Below are positions 41,324-49,179 of a DNA stretch of 64,000 nucleotides, one piece after another. Numbering within the stretch: position 1 is the stretch's first letter; every line of letters starts with the position of its first letter. The notes beneath the pieces were generated by a model, which saw only the letters and a list, made by a program, of their open reading frames with translations, ran no database searches and was not told the origin of the DNA. The DNA comes from Bog-159 sp035499555. GTDB lineage: Bacteria > Acidobacteriota > Terriglobia > Bryobacterales > Bryobacteraceae. The stretch is taken from positions 62,001-126,000 of the forward strand of contig DATJYO010000065.1 of assembly GCA_035499555.1 (NCBI GenBank), given 5' to 3'. Made by a program: the position numbers and the translations under genes.

Positions 41324-41964
41324 GATTCGAACTGAGGTTGGCAGGTAAGCGTCTGGCGGCGGCCGTTATCGTGCTCCTGGCGGCGGTGCTGGCGCTGGCG
41401 GCGACCATAGCCAAAGGTCCAGGCGCGGGGCCGCTCGACGCCGCGGCCACCGCGCAGGCGATCGATGCCGAAAGGGACCACGTCACGCCCGGCGAAATGG
41501 CCCGCTGGATTCTGGAGAAGCGCCAGGACTATCAATTGATCGATATCCGTCCGGCATGGCAGTTCGACGATTACCATATCCCGACGGCGACCAACGTTCC
41601 GCTCACCACGCTTTTCGCCGAGAGCGGATTGAAGCAGCTCTCACGGGAAAAGAAGATCGTGCTCTACGGCTTTGGCGCCGGGCACGCGGCCCAGGCACAA
41701 CTGCTGCTCAGCATGAAAGGCTACCAGGCGTACTCGCTGCGCGACGGCATCGAGGGCTGGTGGGGGTCGATCATGACGCCCTCCAGCATCCGCAGCGATC
41801 CGCCCGATCCTACCGGCTATCGTCAGGCCAAACAGTTGCGCGAGCGGTTCATGGGATCCTCCGCACCGGCGGCGGGGACGTCCGCGCCGCCGCTGGCGGT
41901 TCCGCCGCCGTCCACGGTTATACCGCCGAAAAACAAACTCAAACTGGGCCGGGGGTGCTCGTAG
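41320..41964 (+). CDS. Membrane-anchored rhodanese-like protein lacking the active-site cysteine
   Basis: The 214-residue product has an N-terminal signal anchor, a rhodanese domain (about residues 55-155) and a Pro-rich C-terminal tail. Rhodanese features are YQLIDIRPAWQFDDYHIPTATNVPL and the active-site region KIVLYGFGAGHAAQAQ, followed by YSLRDGIEGWWGS. In active rhodaneses the loop after the VLY-like strand begins with cysteine; here it is glycine, so persulfide transfer by that residue is not possible. It could bind a sulfur compound or act as a structural partner of the YeeE proteins. A cysteine occurs only near the C-terminus (GRGCS). Confidence 0.8.
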   Translation: MRFELRLAGKRLAAAVIVLLAAVLALAATIAKGPGAGPLDAAATAQAIDAERDHVTPGEMARWILEKRQDYQLIDIRPAWQFDDYHIPTATNVPLTTLFAESGLKQLSREKKIVLYGFGAGHAAQAQLLLSMKGYQAYSLRDGIEGWWGSIMTPSSIRSDPPDPTGYRQAKQLRERFMGSSAPAAGTSAPPLAVPPPSTVIPPKNKLKLGRGCS

Positions 41965-42016
41965 AACGATGAAAAGATAAAGGGGTCGTGATATCGTTTT
42001 ATTGGAAACGGCAAGA

Positions 42017-42547
42017 ATGGGCACACTTTCCATTGGGACTGGCAATCTGGTTTGGCAATATCCCCAGCGGCCGGATGGTGTCTTCGAGCTGCGTGTCGAC
42101 GGAGCGGAGCTCGGTTGGCTTCGTTTCGAAAACCAGCCGGGAGCGGACTCAATCGCCGAACTGGATGGGCAGCGGTGGTCGCTCCGGCACACCAAAGGCT
42201 TGCTGCCGCGGGTGACGGTCCGCCGGGAGAATTCGAACGAACCCGTTGCCGAATTTGTTCCCGGGCTGACGGGCGGCGGTACGGTGACTTTTACCGCCGG
42301 GCCGCGGTATTGCTGGAACCGATCCAAAATCTGGAGTCCGACCTGGTGCTTCCGGCGCCTGGGTGAAGGCCAGGGTTCGTCGATTTGCGTATCGCAGGAG
42401 TCGGGGCCGCTCCATAACGGGGGCAAAGTACGCATTTGCGGCAATGCCGCGGGGTTGCCGGAGGCGCCGGTTCTTCTGCTCGTGGCGTGGTATCTGCGGG
42501 TGCTGGCGTTCGAGAAACTGGCCGAGAACATTCCGGCCACCAGCTAG
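42017..42547 (+). CDS. Hypothetical protein between rhodanese-like and TauE genes
   Basis: The 176-residue protein is rich in beta-strand and Trp/Gly (GTLSIGTGNLVWQYP, SKIWSPTWCFRRLGEGQG), with no signal sequence and a single hydrophobic stretch near the C-terminus (PVLLLVAWYLRVLAFEKLA). The fold could be tubby/LURP-one-like, which this pattern of short strands followed by a hydrophobic C-terminal helix suggests, but this is weak. The ATG at 42017 is preferred to an upstream start at 42002. Its place between sulfur genes suggests an accessory role. Confidence 0.5.
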   Translation: MGTLSIGTGNLVWQYPQRPDGVFELRVDGAELGWLRFENQPGADSIAELDGQRWSLRHTKGLLPRVTVRRENSNEPVAEFVPGLTGGGTVTFTAGPRYCWNRSKIWSPTWCFRRLGEGQGSSICVSQESGPLHNGGKVRICGNAAGLPEAPVLLLVAWYLRVLAFEKLAENIPATS

Positions 42548-42568
42548 GAACCGGGAGGGAGGGAATTA

Positions 42569-43405
42569 TTGAACTCGCTTGAATTCAGCGCCTTGGTCTG
42601 CTTGGTGGCGGGCGCCGCCGGGTTTCTGGGAGCGCTGACCGGCCTGGGCGGCGGGGTGGTGCTGACTCCCGCGCTGACGCTGCTCTTCGGCGTGGATATC
42701 CGTTATGCCATCGGCGCGACGCTGGTATCGGTGATCGCGACATCCTCCGGCGCGGCCTCCGCTTATCTCAAGGAGGGCTTTTCGAACATCCGCATCGGGA
42801 TGTTTCTGGAGATCGCCACCACGTTGGGCGCCGTGACAGGGGCTGTACTGGCCGTCTGGATTCCGACCTCCGGATTGGGCGTGATCCTGGGTGTCGTGCT
42901 GTTGTACTCCGCCTATCTTTCCATGCGCCCACATGCCGAGACTCACGCGACCGTCGCCGCGGATCCGCTGGCGGAGCGGTTGCGGCTCGATTCGACTTAC
43001 CCGACTCCGCACGGCTCGCAGCCCTACAAAGTGCAGCGGGTGCGTACGGGATTCACCGTGATGTTCGGAGCCGGTACGCTTTCCGGCCTGCTGGGGATCG
43101 GTTCCGGAGCATTCAAGGTGATCGCCATGGACCAGGCCATGCGCATTCCTTTCAAAGTCTCGACCACTACCAGCAACTTCATGATCGGCGTCACGGCTGC
43201 GGCCAGCGCCGGCGTCTACCTGAACCGGGGATACATCCATCCGGCGCTGGCCATGCCGGTGATGCTGGGAGTCTCGGTGGGATCGTTCCTCGGCGCCCGG
43301 CGCCTGTCAGGCGCCGACGTCCGGCTCCTGCGTCTGCTGTTTGGCGGTGTGGTGGGCGTCCTGGCGGTGGAGATGATCTATAACGGATTGACCGGAGGGC
43401 TGTGA
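42569..43405 (+). CDS. TauE/SafE family sulfite exporter-like permease
   Basis: This 278-residue membrane protein has seven or eight helices and the duplicated TauE motifs: GFLGALTGLGGGVVLTPALTLLFGVDIRYAIGATLVSV in the first half and GLLGIGSGAFKVIAMDQAMRIPFKVSTTTSN in the second (positions about 15-55 and 170-205). Family members export sulfite, sulfoacetate or other organosulfonates. The TTG start at 42569 has a strong GGAGGGAGGG site. The following DUF1634 gene is its usual partner. Confidence 0.88.
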   Translation: MNSLEFSALVCLVAGAAGFLGALTGLGGGVVLTPALTLLFGVDIRYAIGATLVSVIATSSGAASAYLKEGFSNIRIGMFLEIATTLGAVTGAVLAVWIPTSGLGVILGVVLLYSAYLSMRPHAETHATVAADPLAERLRLDSTYPTPHGSQPYKVQRVRTGFTVMFGAGTLSGLLGIGSGAFKVIAMDQAMRIPFKVSTTTSNFMIGVTAAASAGVYLNRGYIHPALAMPVMLGVSVGSFLGARRLSGADVRLLRLLFGGVVGVLAVEMIYNGLTGGL

Positions 43406-43408
43406 TCG

Positions 43409-43792
43409 ATGCCATGGAATGACGATCGAGTGGATCAAACCATCGGCGTGCTGCTGCGCGTGGGGGTCCTGCTGGCCGCGTCGGTGGTATTGGCCGGAGG
43501 CGTCTGGTATCTCGCGCAGTCCGGACGTTCCATAGCCGACTATCACAGTTTTCATGGCGAGTCCGCGAACCTGCGGAGCGTCACCGGGATATTGGGCAGC
43601 GCCTTTCGCGGCGGACCCAGCAGCCTGATTCAACTCGGCCTGTTGCTGCTGATTGCGACGCCCGTCGTCCGTGTGGGATTTTCGGTCTTCGCCTTTGCGG
43701 CACAGCGGGACCGCCTATACGTTTTCATCACGCTGGTGGTGCTGGCTGTCCTGTTCAGCAGCCTGTTCGGGATCACGGCCGCTCCGCGATAA
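43409..43792 (+). CDS. DUF1634 membrane protein
   Basis: The 127-residue product has three membrane helices and matches DUF1634 (PF07843): DDRVDQTIGVLLRVGVLLAA, SLIQLGLLLLIATPVVRVG and RDRLYVFITLVVLAVL. These proteins are commonly encoded directly after TauE permeases, as here (three bases apart), and may be small subunits of the exporter. It ends the + strand Mo-enzyme/YeeE operon and converges with the regulator gene at 43814. Confidence 0.85.
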   Translation: MPWNDDRVDQTIGVLLRVGVLLAASVVLAGGVWYLAQSGRSIADYHSFHGESANLRSVTGILGSAFRGGPSSLIQLGLLLLIATPVVRVGFSVFAFAAQRDRLYVFITLVVLAVLFSSLFGITAAPR

Positions 43793-43813
43793 AAGGACGC
43801 GGCAGCCTGCGGC

Positions 43814-44602
43814 CTACGGACGTTCTTCGGCCATCTCGGGCTCCACGGTCTCGATGGGAATCCGATCGATGATCGCCATAATCTCTTCGGCCTGGAAGGG
43901 CTCCTCCAGAGTCGCGAAGACGGCGCTGCTGTGGATCCGCCGTACCAGCGCTCCTTTGCGGACAGCCAACAGGATGCGGGCCCCCGCGGCCCGCTTGTCG
44001 GCGGCCAGGGCTTCCAGCAGCGCGATCCCCAGGTTTTCCAGAACCGCCTGATCGCAGACCACAAACGCCGGGCGGAACACATCGATGATCGCCGAAGCAT
44101 CGTAACCGCGCCGCGCAAACCGAAATGCCACCGACTTGCTTTCCTGCCGGGCCAAGTCCTGAATCAGCTTTTCGTCCTGGGTGATCACCAGGACGTTGGT
44201 GGGCAGGCCATGCACCCGGCGGCAGTAGGGGCAATCCTGGCACGAACCCGTGCAGAACCGTTTCTGCGGAGCCTCGGCGCGGATCAGATTGGCAACCCGA
44301 AAGCACCAGGCCGCGCGCACCTTGAAGACCACGCAGTCCCGGCACTCGTCTCCCGGGCCATGATTCATATACTCCCAGCAGCGCATCGGGCGCGCGCAAA
44401 GAGCGGCGCGTTCCTCCCAAACCTTGTCCCGCCCGCGATCCGGTGAGAGTAGCGGCGCCAGATCCCGTTCCTCGACGCGATAGTGGCCGCCGGCGGTGCG
44501 GTGGGCGGGAAGCCGTCCGTTCTTGATCCATTTCAGGACTGTGTCCGGTTTGACGGAGCACAATTGCGCGGCCTTGCCGGTGGTCAGCGACGGAGCAGAC
44601 AC
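43814..44602 (-). CDS. HTH regulator with nine-cysteine cluster and receiver-like domain
   Basis: The 262-residue product has an N-terminal MerR/excisionase-type helix-turn-helix (LTTGKAAQLCSVKPDTVLKW, GHYRVEERDL; about residues 5-55). A Cys-rich block follows (about 65-135) with CWEYMNHG, CRDC and CTGSCQDCPYC, nine cysteines in all. A C-terminal domain of about 115 residues resembles a receiver (NVLVITQDEKLIQDLARQ, FRPAFVVCDQAV, ATLEEPFQAEEI). The GTG at 44602 has AGGAGGT six bases upstream. It diverges from sat. A metal or Fe-S redox-sensing regulator of the sulfur genes is the likely role, by inference from context. Confidence 0.75.
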   Translation of the reverse strand: MSAPSLTTGKAAQLCSVKPDTVLKWIKNGRLPAHRTAGGHYRVEERDLAPLLSPDRGRDKVWEERAALCARPMRCWEYMNHGPGDECRDCVVFKVRAAWCFRVANLIRAEAPQKRFCTGSCQDCPYCRRVHGLPTNVLVITQDEKLIQDLARQESKSVAFRFARRGYDASAIIDVFRPAFVVCDQAVLENLGIALLEALAADKRAAGARILLAVRKGALVRRIHSSAVFATLEEPFQAEEIMAIIDRIPIETVEPEMAEERP

Positions 44603-44627
44603 GGGCGTACCTCCTATTGCGTTGTCT

Positions 44628-44657
44628 ATTTTATCCACAGTTCGCGGCCCAAATCAA
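44628..44657 (-). promoter_or_regulatory. Sigma70-type promoter for the Cys-rich HTH regulator
   Basis: Reading the - strand, TTGATT (44657-44652) and TAAAAT (44633-44628) are separated by 18 bases. Transcription would start near 44621, about 20 bases upstream of the GTG at 44602. Confidence 0.55.
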
Positions 44658-44787
44658 GACCATCAGGCCTGGTTTTCTGGATTTGGTTAACGGGGTCGCC
44701 GCAATATCCCGATTTCACCGATCGCCATCAGCTAAGTCCATTATTATTGGGGAGATACGCCACATCGAGACACGCAGAATGTTAGTG

Positions 44788-44801
44788 ACAAACTATGTGC
44801 G
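44788..44801 (+). promoter_or_regulatory. Motif shared by the sat and dsrD-like upstream regions
   Basis: ACAAACTATGTGCG lies 83 bases before the sat start. The dsrD-like promoter at 53352-53365 has ACATACTATGTGCG, a 13 of 14 match. It is a candidate regulator site in the 281-base sat/HTH divergent region, which otherwise holds only the regulator promoter. I could not assign a firm sat -10/-35 pair. Confidence 0.4.
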
Positions 44802-44883
44802 CGGCTATATGATTGAGGTGAATAACATCAGATAGACTGAATAATTGACTCCGGAAAGCAACTCAATAAGAGGAGGCTATGTT

Positions 44884-46152
44884 ATGCATAACTTGATTCT
44901 TCCACATGGCGGTGGCGATCTCCGTCCCCTGCTGTTGGAAGGCGAAGCCAGGCGGGAAGAACTTAGCAAAGCGGAACGCCTGAAGAAAGTGCCGATGACC
45001 AGCCGGGAGACCAGCGACCTGATCATGATGGGCATCGGCGCGTTTACGCCGCTCGACGGATTCATGGGTGAAGCGGACTGGCGCGGCTGCTGCGCGTCTT
45101 ACACCATGCCCAGCAAGAACGGATTGTTCTGGCCGATTCCGATCACGCTGTCCGCCGAAGAGGACTACGCCAAATCCATCGGAGCCGGCGCGGAAGTCGC
45201 CCTCTGGGACACTGAGACGGAAGCCATCATGGGCACCATGAAGGTGACCGAGAAGTACACCATCGACAAAGCATACGAGTGCAAGCAGGTTTTTCGCACC
45301 AACGATCCGGCGCATCCGGGCGTGCAGAAGGTGATGGAGCAGGGCGCCATAAACCTGGCCGGTCCGGTCAAAGTGCTCTCGGAGTCCTATTACCCCGAGA
45401 TGTTCAAGGGCATCTATGAGCGTCCGGCGGAGGCGCGCAAGGCGTTTGCCGATCGCGGCTGGACCACCGTGGCCGCGCTGCAACTGCGCAATCCGATGCA
45501 CAACTCGCACGCCTATCTGGCCTGGATCGCGATCGAAGTGTGCGACGGCGTCTACATCCACCAACTGGTTGGCAAGCTGAAGCCCGGCGACATACCGGCC
45601 GAGGTGCGGGTGAAGGCCATTGACGCGCTGGTGAACAAGTACTTCCGGAAAGACCGTGTGATTCAGGGCGGCTATCCCATGGAAATGCGCTATGCCGGTC
45701 CGCGCGAGGCGCTCCTGCATGCCGTGTTTCGCCAGAATTACGGCTGCACGCACCTGATCGTGGGCCGCGACCACGCCGGCGTGGGCGATTATTACGGTCC
45801 CTTCGACGCGCAGAAGATCTTCAACGAGATCCCTGCGGGAGCGCTCCTGCTGCAGCCGCTGTGCATGGACTGGACGTTCTACTGCTACGAATGCGGCACC
45901 ATGGCCTCCATGAAAACATGCCCGCACGAGAGTAAGGCGGTGATCGACGAGAACGGCAACTATAAAGGCGGCGCGCGCCTGCTTTTGTCGGGCACCCTGC
46001 TGCGCAAGCTGATGAGCGAAGGCAAGCCGGTACCGGCCGAGTTCTCCAAGCCGGAAGTGATCGCGGTGCTCAAGGAGTACTACGACAGCCTCGAGGAGAA
46101 GGTGGAAGTCAAACTGCACGGGGCCGCTACGGGCGACGCAGCCAAGCGCTGA
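44884..46152 (+). CDS. sat: Sulfate adenylyltransferase (ATP sulfurylase), dissimilatory type
   Basis: The 422-residue product is a single-subunit Sat. The ATP-binding motif QLRNPMHNSH (Q-x-R-N-P-x-H-x-x-H), the P-loop-like GRDHAGVGDYYGPFDAQ and the C-terminal zinc-ribbon-like YECGTMASMKTCPH are all present. It interconverts sulfate plus ATP with APS plus pyrophosphate. No APS kinase domain is attached, and this type is common in sulfate reducers and sulfur oxidisers. The ATG at 44884 follows AGGAGG by eight bases. It heads the operon that continues with the membrane redox complex. No aprAB or qmo genes are in the window. Confidence 0.94.
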   Translation: MHNLILPHGGGDLRPLLLEGEARREELSKAERLKKVPMTSRETSDLIMMGIGAFTPLDGFMGEADWRGCCASYTMPSKNGLFWPIPITLSAEEDYAKSIGAGAEVALWDTETEAIMGTMKVTEKYTIDKAYECKQVFRTNDPAHPGVQKVMEQGAINLAGPVKVLSESYYPEMFKGIYERPAEARKAFADRGWTTVAALQLRNPMHNSHAYLAWIAIEVCDGVYIHQLVGKLKPGDIPAEVRVKAIDALVNKYFRKDRVIQGGYPMEMRYAGPREALLHAVFRQNYGCTHLIVGRDHAGVGDYYGPFDAQKIFNEIPAGALLLQPLCMDWTFYCYECGTMASMKTCPHESKAVIDENGNYKGGARLLLSGTLLRKLMSEGKPVPAEFSKPEVIAVLKEYYDSLEEKVEVKLHGAATGDAAKR

Positions 46153-46167
46153 GATGAGGGACGGCGC

Positions 46168-47688
46168 GTGTCCCTCTTTCAGATAACCCCGGCAGACGAG
46201 CAGCGGGAGGGCGCCTCCCCACGGCCTGCGCATCCGGGCCGCGGCCTCCCGCTCGCCTCTCCCGCCGACAAGCAGAAAGCGTTCGCCAATTCCAAGAAGC
46301 CGGAGGTGCTGGCACGCCAGCACCTGCCGGTGCGCTTCCATGTGGAGGATCACGCCGTAGCGGACCGGCCGCGCCGCTTTCTGGAGGCGTTTGCCGCCAT
46401 TCTCAAGCACAGCCATTACCGGCTGGCGCTCGAACACTATATCCGCGTCAGCGCCAAATGCGCACGCTGCGCCGTGGAGTGCCAGGTCTACATGGCTACC
46501 GGCGATGACCGCGATATCCCGTGCTATCGCAGCGAACTGCTGCTTTCCGTCTATCGCCGGCATTTCACGATATCGGGCGTCTTGCGCGCGCGCCTGTTCG
46601 GCGATCCGGGACTGACGGATGAGAAGGTCCAGGAGATGGCGGATGCATTCTACAACTGCACCGCCTGCCGCCGCTGTACGCTCGAATGTCCCATGGGCAT
46701 CGATCACGGTTTGATCACCCATTTGGGCCGCTACATCCTGTCCGAGATCGGGATCGCGCCGCGCGCCCTGGTGGTCAGCGTGCGCGAACAACTGGCCGGC
46801 GCCACCGGCAATACCTCCGCGGTGCCGGTGCCGGCGCTGCTCGACAGCCTGGAGTTTCTGAGCGAAGACATGCAGGAGCAGACCGGCGTCGAGATTCCTT
46901 TTCCGATCGATCAGAAAGGCGCGGAGTATCTGTTTCTGGCGCCGGTGTCGGACTTCCTGATGGAGGCCGACACGCTCATGGGTATCGCCGCAGTATTCCG
47001 CGCCACCGGCGATGCCTGGACGATCGGTACGGGCTACTTCGACGCCATCAACTATGGCCTGTTCTACAACGACCAGATCCTGGAGCGGGTGGTGGAGAAG
47101 ATCCGCGCCGAAGCCGAACGTCTGAGCTCGCGCAAACTGCTGATCGGCGAATGCGGACACGCCTCGCGGACAGCCAGGTATTTCTACGCCAGCTTTTGCG
47201 GCGGCTCGCAGGCCCTGCCGGTACTGAATATCCTCGAATACACGCACGCGGCCTGGAAGAGCGGACGGCTCAAGCTGAAGCCGGGTACGATTACGGAGCG
47301 CGTCACTTACCACGACCCCTGCAATCTCGCCCGCCCGGGGTGGATCGTCAACCAGCCGCGGGAACTTCTGAGAGCTTTCTGCGCCGACTTTGTGGAGATG
47401 ACGCCGCACGGCCGCCAGGGTATCTGTTGCGGCGGCGGCGGGGGCACGGTGTCCATCGACGAGGTCAAGCCGTTCCGCATGCTGGTGGGCGGACGGGCCA
47501 AAGCCGAGCAGATCCGGGCCACCGGCGCCAAGTACTGCGTGGCGCCCTGCGCCAACTGCAAGAAGCAGTTGCGCGAACTGGTGGAGGAACACGGGATCGA
47601 CTGCCAGATCGTGGGCCTGCACGATCTGCTGTACAAGGCGATCCAGTTCGACGAACAGGCAAGGAGTCCCCATGGAGAGTTGGATTGA
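46168..47688 (+). CDS. dsrK: HdrD-like Fe-S subunit of a DsrK/HmcF/TmcB-type complex
   Basis: The 506-residue cytoplasmic protein has two Cys-rich ferredoxin-like sites (CARCAVECQVY at about 98 and CTACRRCTLECP at about 170). A heterodisulfide-reductase-like C-terminal half has CGHASR, YHDPCNLARPG, the CCG motif GICCGGGGG and a second CX2C-type site (CVAPCANCKKQ). Noncubane cluster chemistry on a disulfide or trisulfide is expected for this family (DsrK, HmcF, TmcB). The next gene is the NarI-like cytochrome b. The symbol is tentative, because the complex also resembles Hmc. GTG start at 46168 with a GAGGG site. Confidence 0.8.
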   Translation: MSLFQITPADEQREGASPRPAHPGRGLPLASPADKQKAFANSKKPEVLARQHLPVRFHVEDHAVADRPRRFLEAFAAILKHSHYRLALEHYIRVSAKCARCAVECQVYMATGDDRDIPCYRSELLLSVYRRHFTISGVLRARLFGDPGLTDEKVQEMADAFYNCTACRRCTLECPMGIDHGLITHLGRYILSEIGIAPRALVVSVREQLAGATGNTSAVPVPALLDSLEFLSEDMQEQTGVEIPFPIDQKGAEYLFLAPVSDFLMEADTLMGIAAVFRATGDAWTIGTGYFDAINYGLFYNDQILERVVEKIRAEAERLSSRKLLIGECGHASRTARYFYASFCGGSQALPVLNILEYTHAAWKSGRLKLKPGTITERVTYHDPCNLARPGWIVNQPRELLRAFCADFVEMTPHGRQGICCGGGGGTVSIDEVKPFRMLVGGRAKAEQIRATGAKYCVAPCANCKKQLRELVEEHGIDCQIVGLHDLLYKAIQFDEQARSPHGELD

Positions 47689-48418
47689 ATTCGGCCGCGG
47701 GCCGCTGTTCCGGTTCGCCTTCGTCCTGATGGTCCTGGGGTTGGGCCGGCTGGTGGTGCTCACTTTAGCCGGCTTGTGGGAGGTCTGGCGCGACATGCCG
47801 GATCGCCGTCTGCCCTGGCCGGACATACGGCGCAACACTTTAGCCTGGCTGCTGCCGGTGGGACGCCTCTGGCGCCGCCGCCCGGTCTACAGCACGATCT
47901 CTTTTGCCTTCCACGTGGGGCTGCTACTGGTGCCGCTGACGCTGGCCGCGCACCTGGTGCTCTGGAGACGATCCGCCGGCTTTGCCTGGCCGGCGATTCC
48001 GCAGACGCTCGCCAATTGGCTGACGCTGGTGGCAATCGCGGCCGGCGCCGCCCTGTTCGCCATGCGCGCCGTGCATAGGCCCACGCGCGCCCTGAGCCGC
48101 GCGCAGGATTTGATGTGGCCGCTGCTGCTCATCGCGCCTTTCGCCACCGGCTACCTGTGCGCCAATGCCGCGATCAGCCCACAGGCCTATCGCACCCTGA
48201 CGTTGCTGCACATCTACTCCGGCGATCTGATTCTGTTGCTGATTCCTTTCACCAAGATCGCGCACTGCGTCTTAGCGCCCTTCTCGCAGTTGGTGGGGGC
48301 CATGAGTTGGAAACTATCGCCCGGCGCGGGCGAACGGGTGGCCGCCACGCTGGGCTATGCCAGCCAGCCGACCTGGATCGCCGAGTCGCGGCTGGCGGAC
48401 AGCGGAGCGCGTAAATGA
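47672..48418 (+). CDS. dsrM: NarI-like cytochrome b subunit (DsrM/HmcE/TmcC type)
   Basis: The 248-residue membrane protein has five or six helices and histidines placed for two b haems (SFAFHVGLLLVPLTLAAHLV, TLLHIYSGDLILLLIPFTKIAHCVLAPFSQLV). It is the quinone-reactive partner of the HdrD-like subunit upstream, whose end it overlaps by 17 bases. Canonical DsrM is somewhat longer, so the shorter form also fits HmcE/TmcC. Electrons would pass between menaquinol and the cytoplasmic HdrD-like protein. The symbol is tentative. Confidence 0.75.
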   Translation: MESWIEFGRGPLFRFAFVLMVLGLGRLVVLTLAGLWEVWRDMPDRRLPWPDIRRNTLAWLLPVGRLWRRRPVYSTISFAFHVGLLLVPLTLAAHLVLWRRSAGFAWPAIPQTLANWLTLVAIAAGAALFAMRAVHRPTRALSRAQDLMWPLLLIAPFATGYLCANAAISPQAYRTLTLLHIYSGDLILLLIPFTKIAHCVLAPFSQLVGAMSWKLSPGAGERVAATLGYASQPTWIAESRLADSGARK

Positions 48419-49179
48419 TGCAAGCCGCGATTCTGACCGATACCACCAAATGCATCGGCTGTAGCGAATGCGCCCTGGCCTGCCACAAGGCCAACCATCT
48501 GGCTCACGACGTGCCGCGCCGCTGGGATCTCGACGATGGCCTTTCGGCGCGCAACTGGACCTACGTCGTAGAACCGTCTACGGGCAAGTACGTGCGCAAG
48601 CAATGCCGGCATTGCCTCCAGCCGGCCTGCGCCTCGGCCTGCCCGGTCGGGGCGCTCACCAAAACCGCATTGGGTCCGGTGGTGTATGACTCCAGCAAGT
48701 GCATGGGATGCCGCTATTGCATGATGGCCTGCCCCTTTGGCATTCCGCGATACACCTGGGACCAGCCGGTACCTTACGTGCGCAAATGCAACCTCTGCTA
48801 CGACCGCCTGCAGGCAGGTGGACAACCCGCGTGCACGGAAGCCTGCCCGGCGAAGGCCACGATTTTCGGCGACCGCGCGGAGCTGATCGCGGAGGCCCGC
48901 CGCCGCATCCGGGAACAGCCAGGCCGCTACGTGCCGAAGGTCTGGGGCGAAGAGGACGCCGGCGGCACGTCGGTCCTGTACATTTCCGATATCGACTTGT
49001 CGTTCCTTTCCGGCAACCATACGCTGGATCCCACGCCTCTGCCCGAGCGCACCAGCCTGGCCATGCACGCGGTGCCTTTCGCGTTTGTCGGCGTGCTGGG
49101 CGGCATGGCGGGCCTGAACTGGATCATCCGCCGACGGATGAAGTTGCAGGAGATTCCCGAGGAGGCCGGCCATGAGTAG
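48415..49179 (+). CDS. dsrO: DsrO/HmcB-like 4Fe-4S ferredoxin subunit
   Basis: The 254-residue protein has the four-cluster pattern CIGCSECALAC, CRHCLQPACASACP, CMGCRYCMMACPFGIPRY and CNLCYDRLQAGG followed by CTEACP. A C-terminal membrane helix (AVPFAFVGVLGGMAGLNWI) and no signal peptide are closer to HybA/HmcB than to periplasmic DsrO, which has a TAT signal. It overlaps the cytochrome b gene upstream by four bases and the NrfD-like gene downstream by eight. The symbol is therefore a functional guess within the Dsr/Hmc group. Confidence 0.75.
   Translation: MMQAAILTDTTKCIGCSECALACHKANHLAHDVPRRWDLDDGLSARNWTYVVEPSTGKYVRKQCRHCLQPACASACPVGALTKTALGPVVYDSSKCMGCRYCMMACPFGIPRYTWDQPVPYVRKCNLCYDRLQAGGQPACTEACPAKATIFGDRAELIAEARRRIREQPGRYVPKVWGEEDAGGTSVLYISDIDLSFLSGNHTLDPTPLPERTSLAMHAVPFAFVGVLGGMAGLNWIIRRRMKLQEIPEEAGHE

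Noticed and set aside
41965..42000. Possible terminator after the rhodanese-like gene (AACGAT and ATCGTT followed by TTTT)
   Set aside because: The arms are only six bases with a 22-base loop, which is too weak to list as a terminator.
44863..47838. A 991-codon open frame antisense to sat and the HdrD-like gene
   Set aside because: It is antisense to two well-supported genes and shows no domain; high GC content removes stop codons on the opposite strand.
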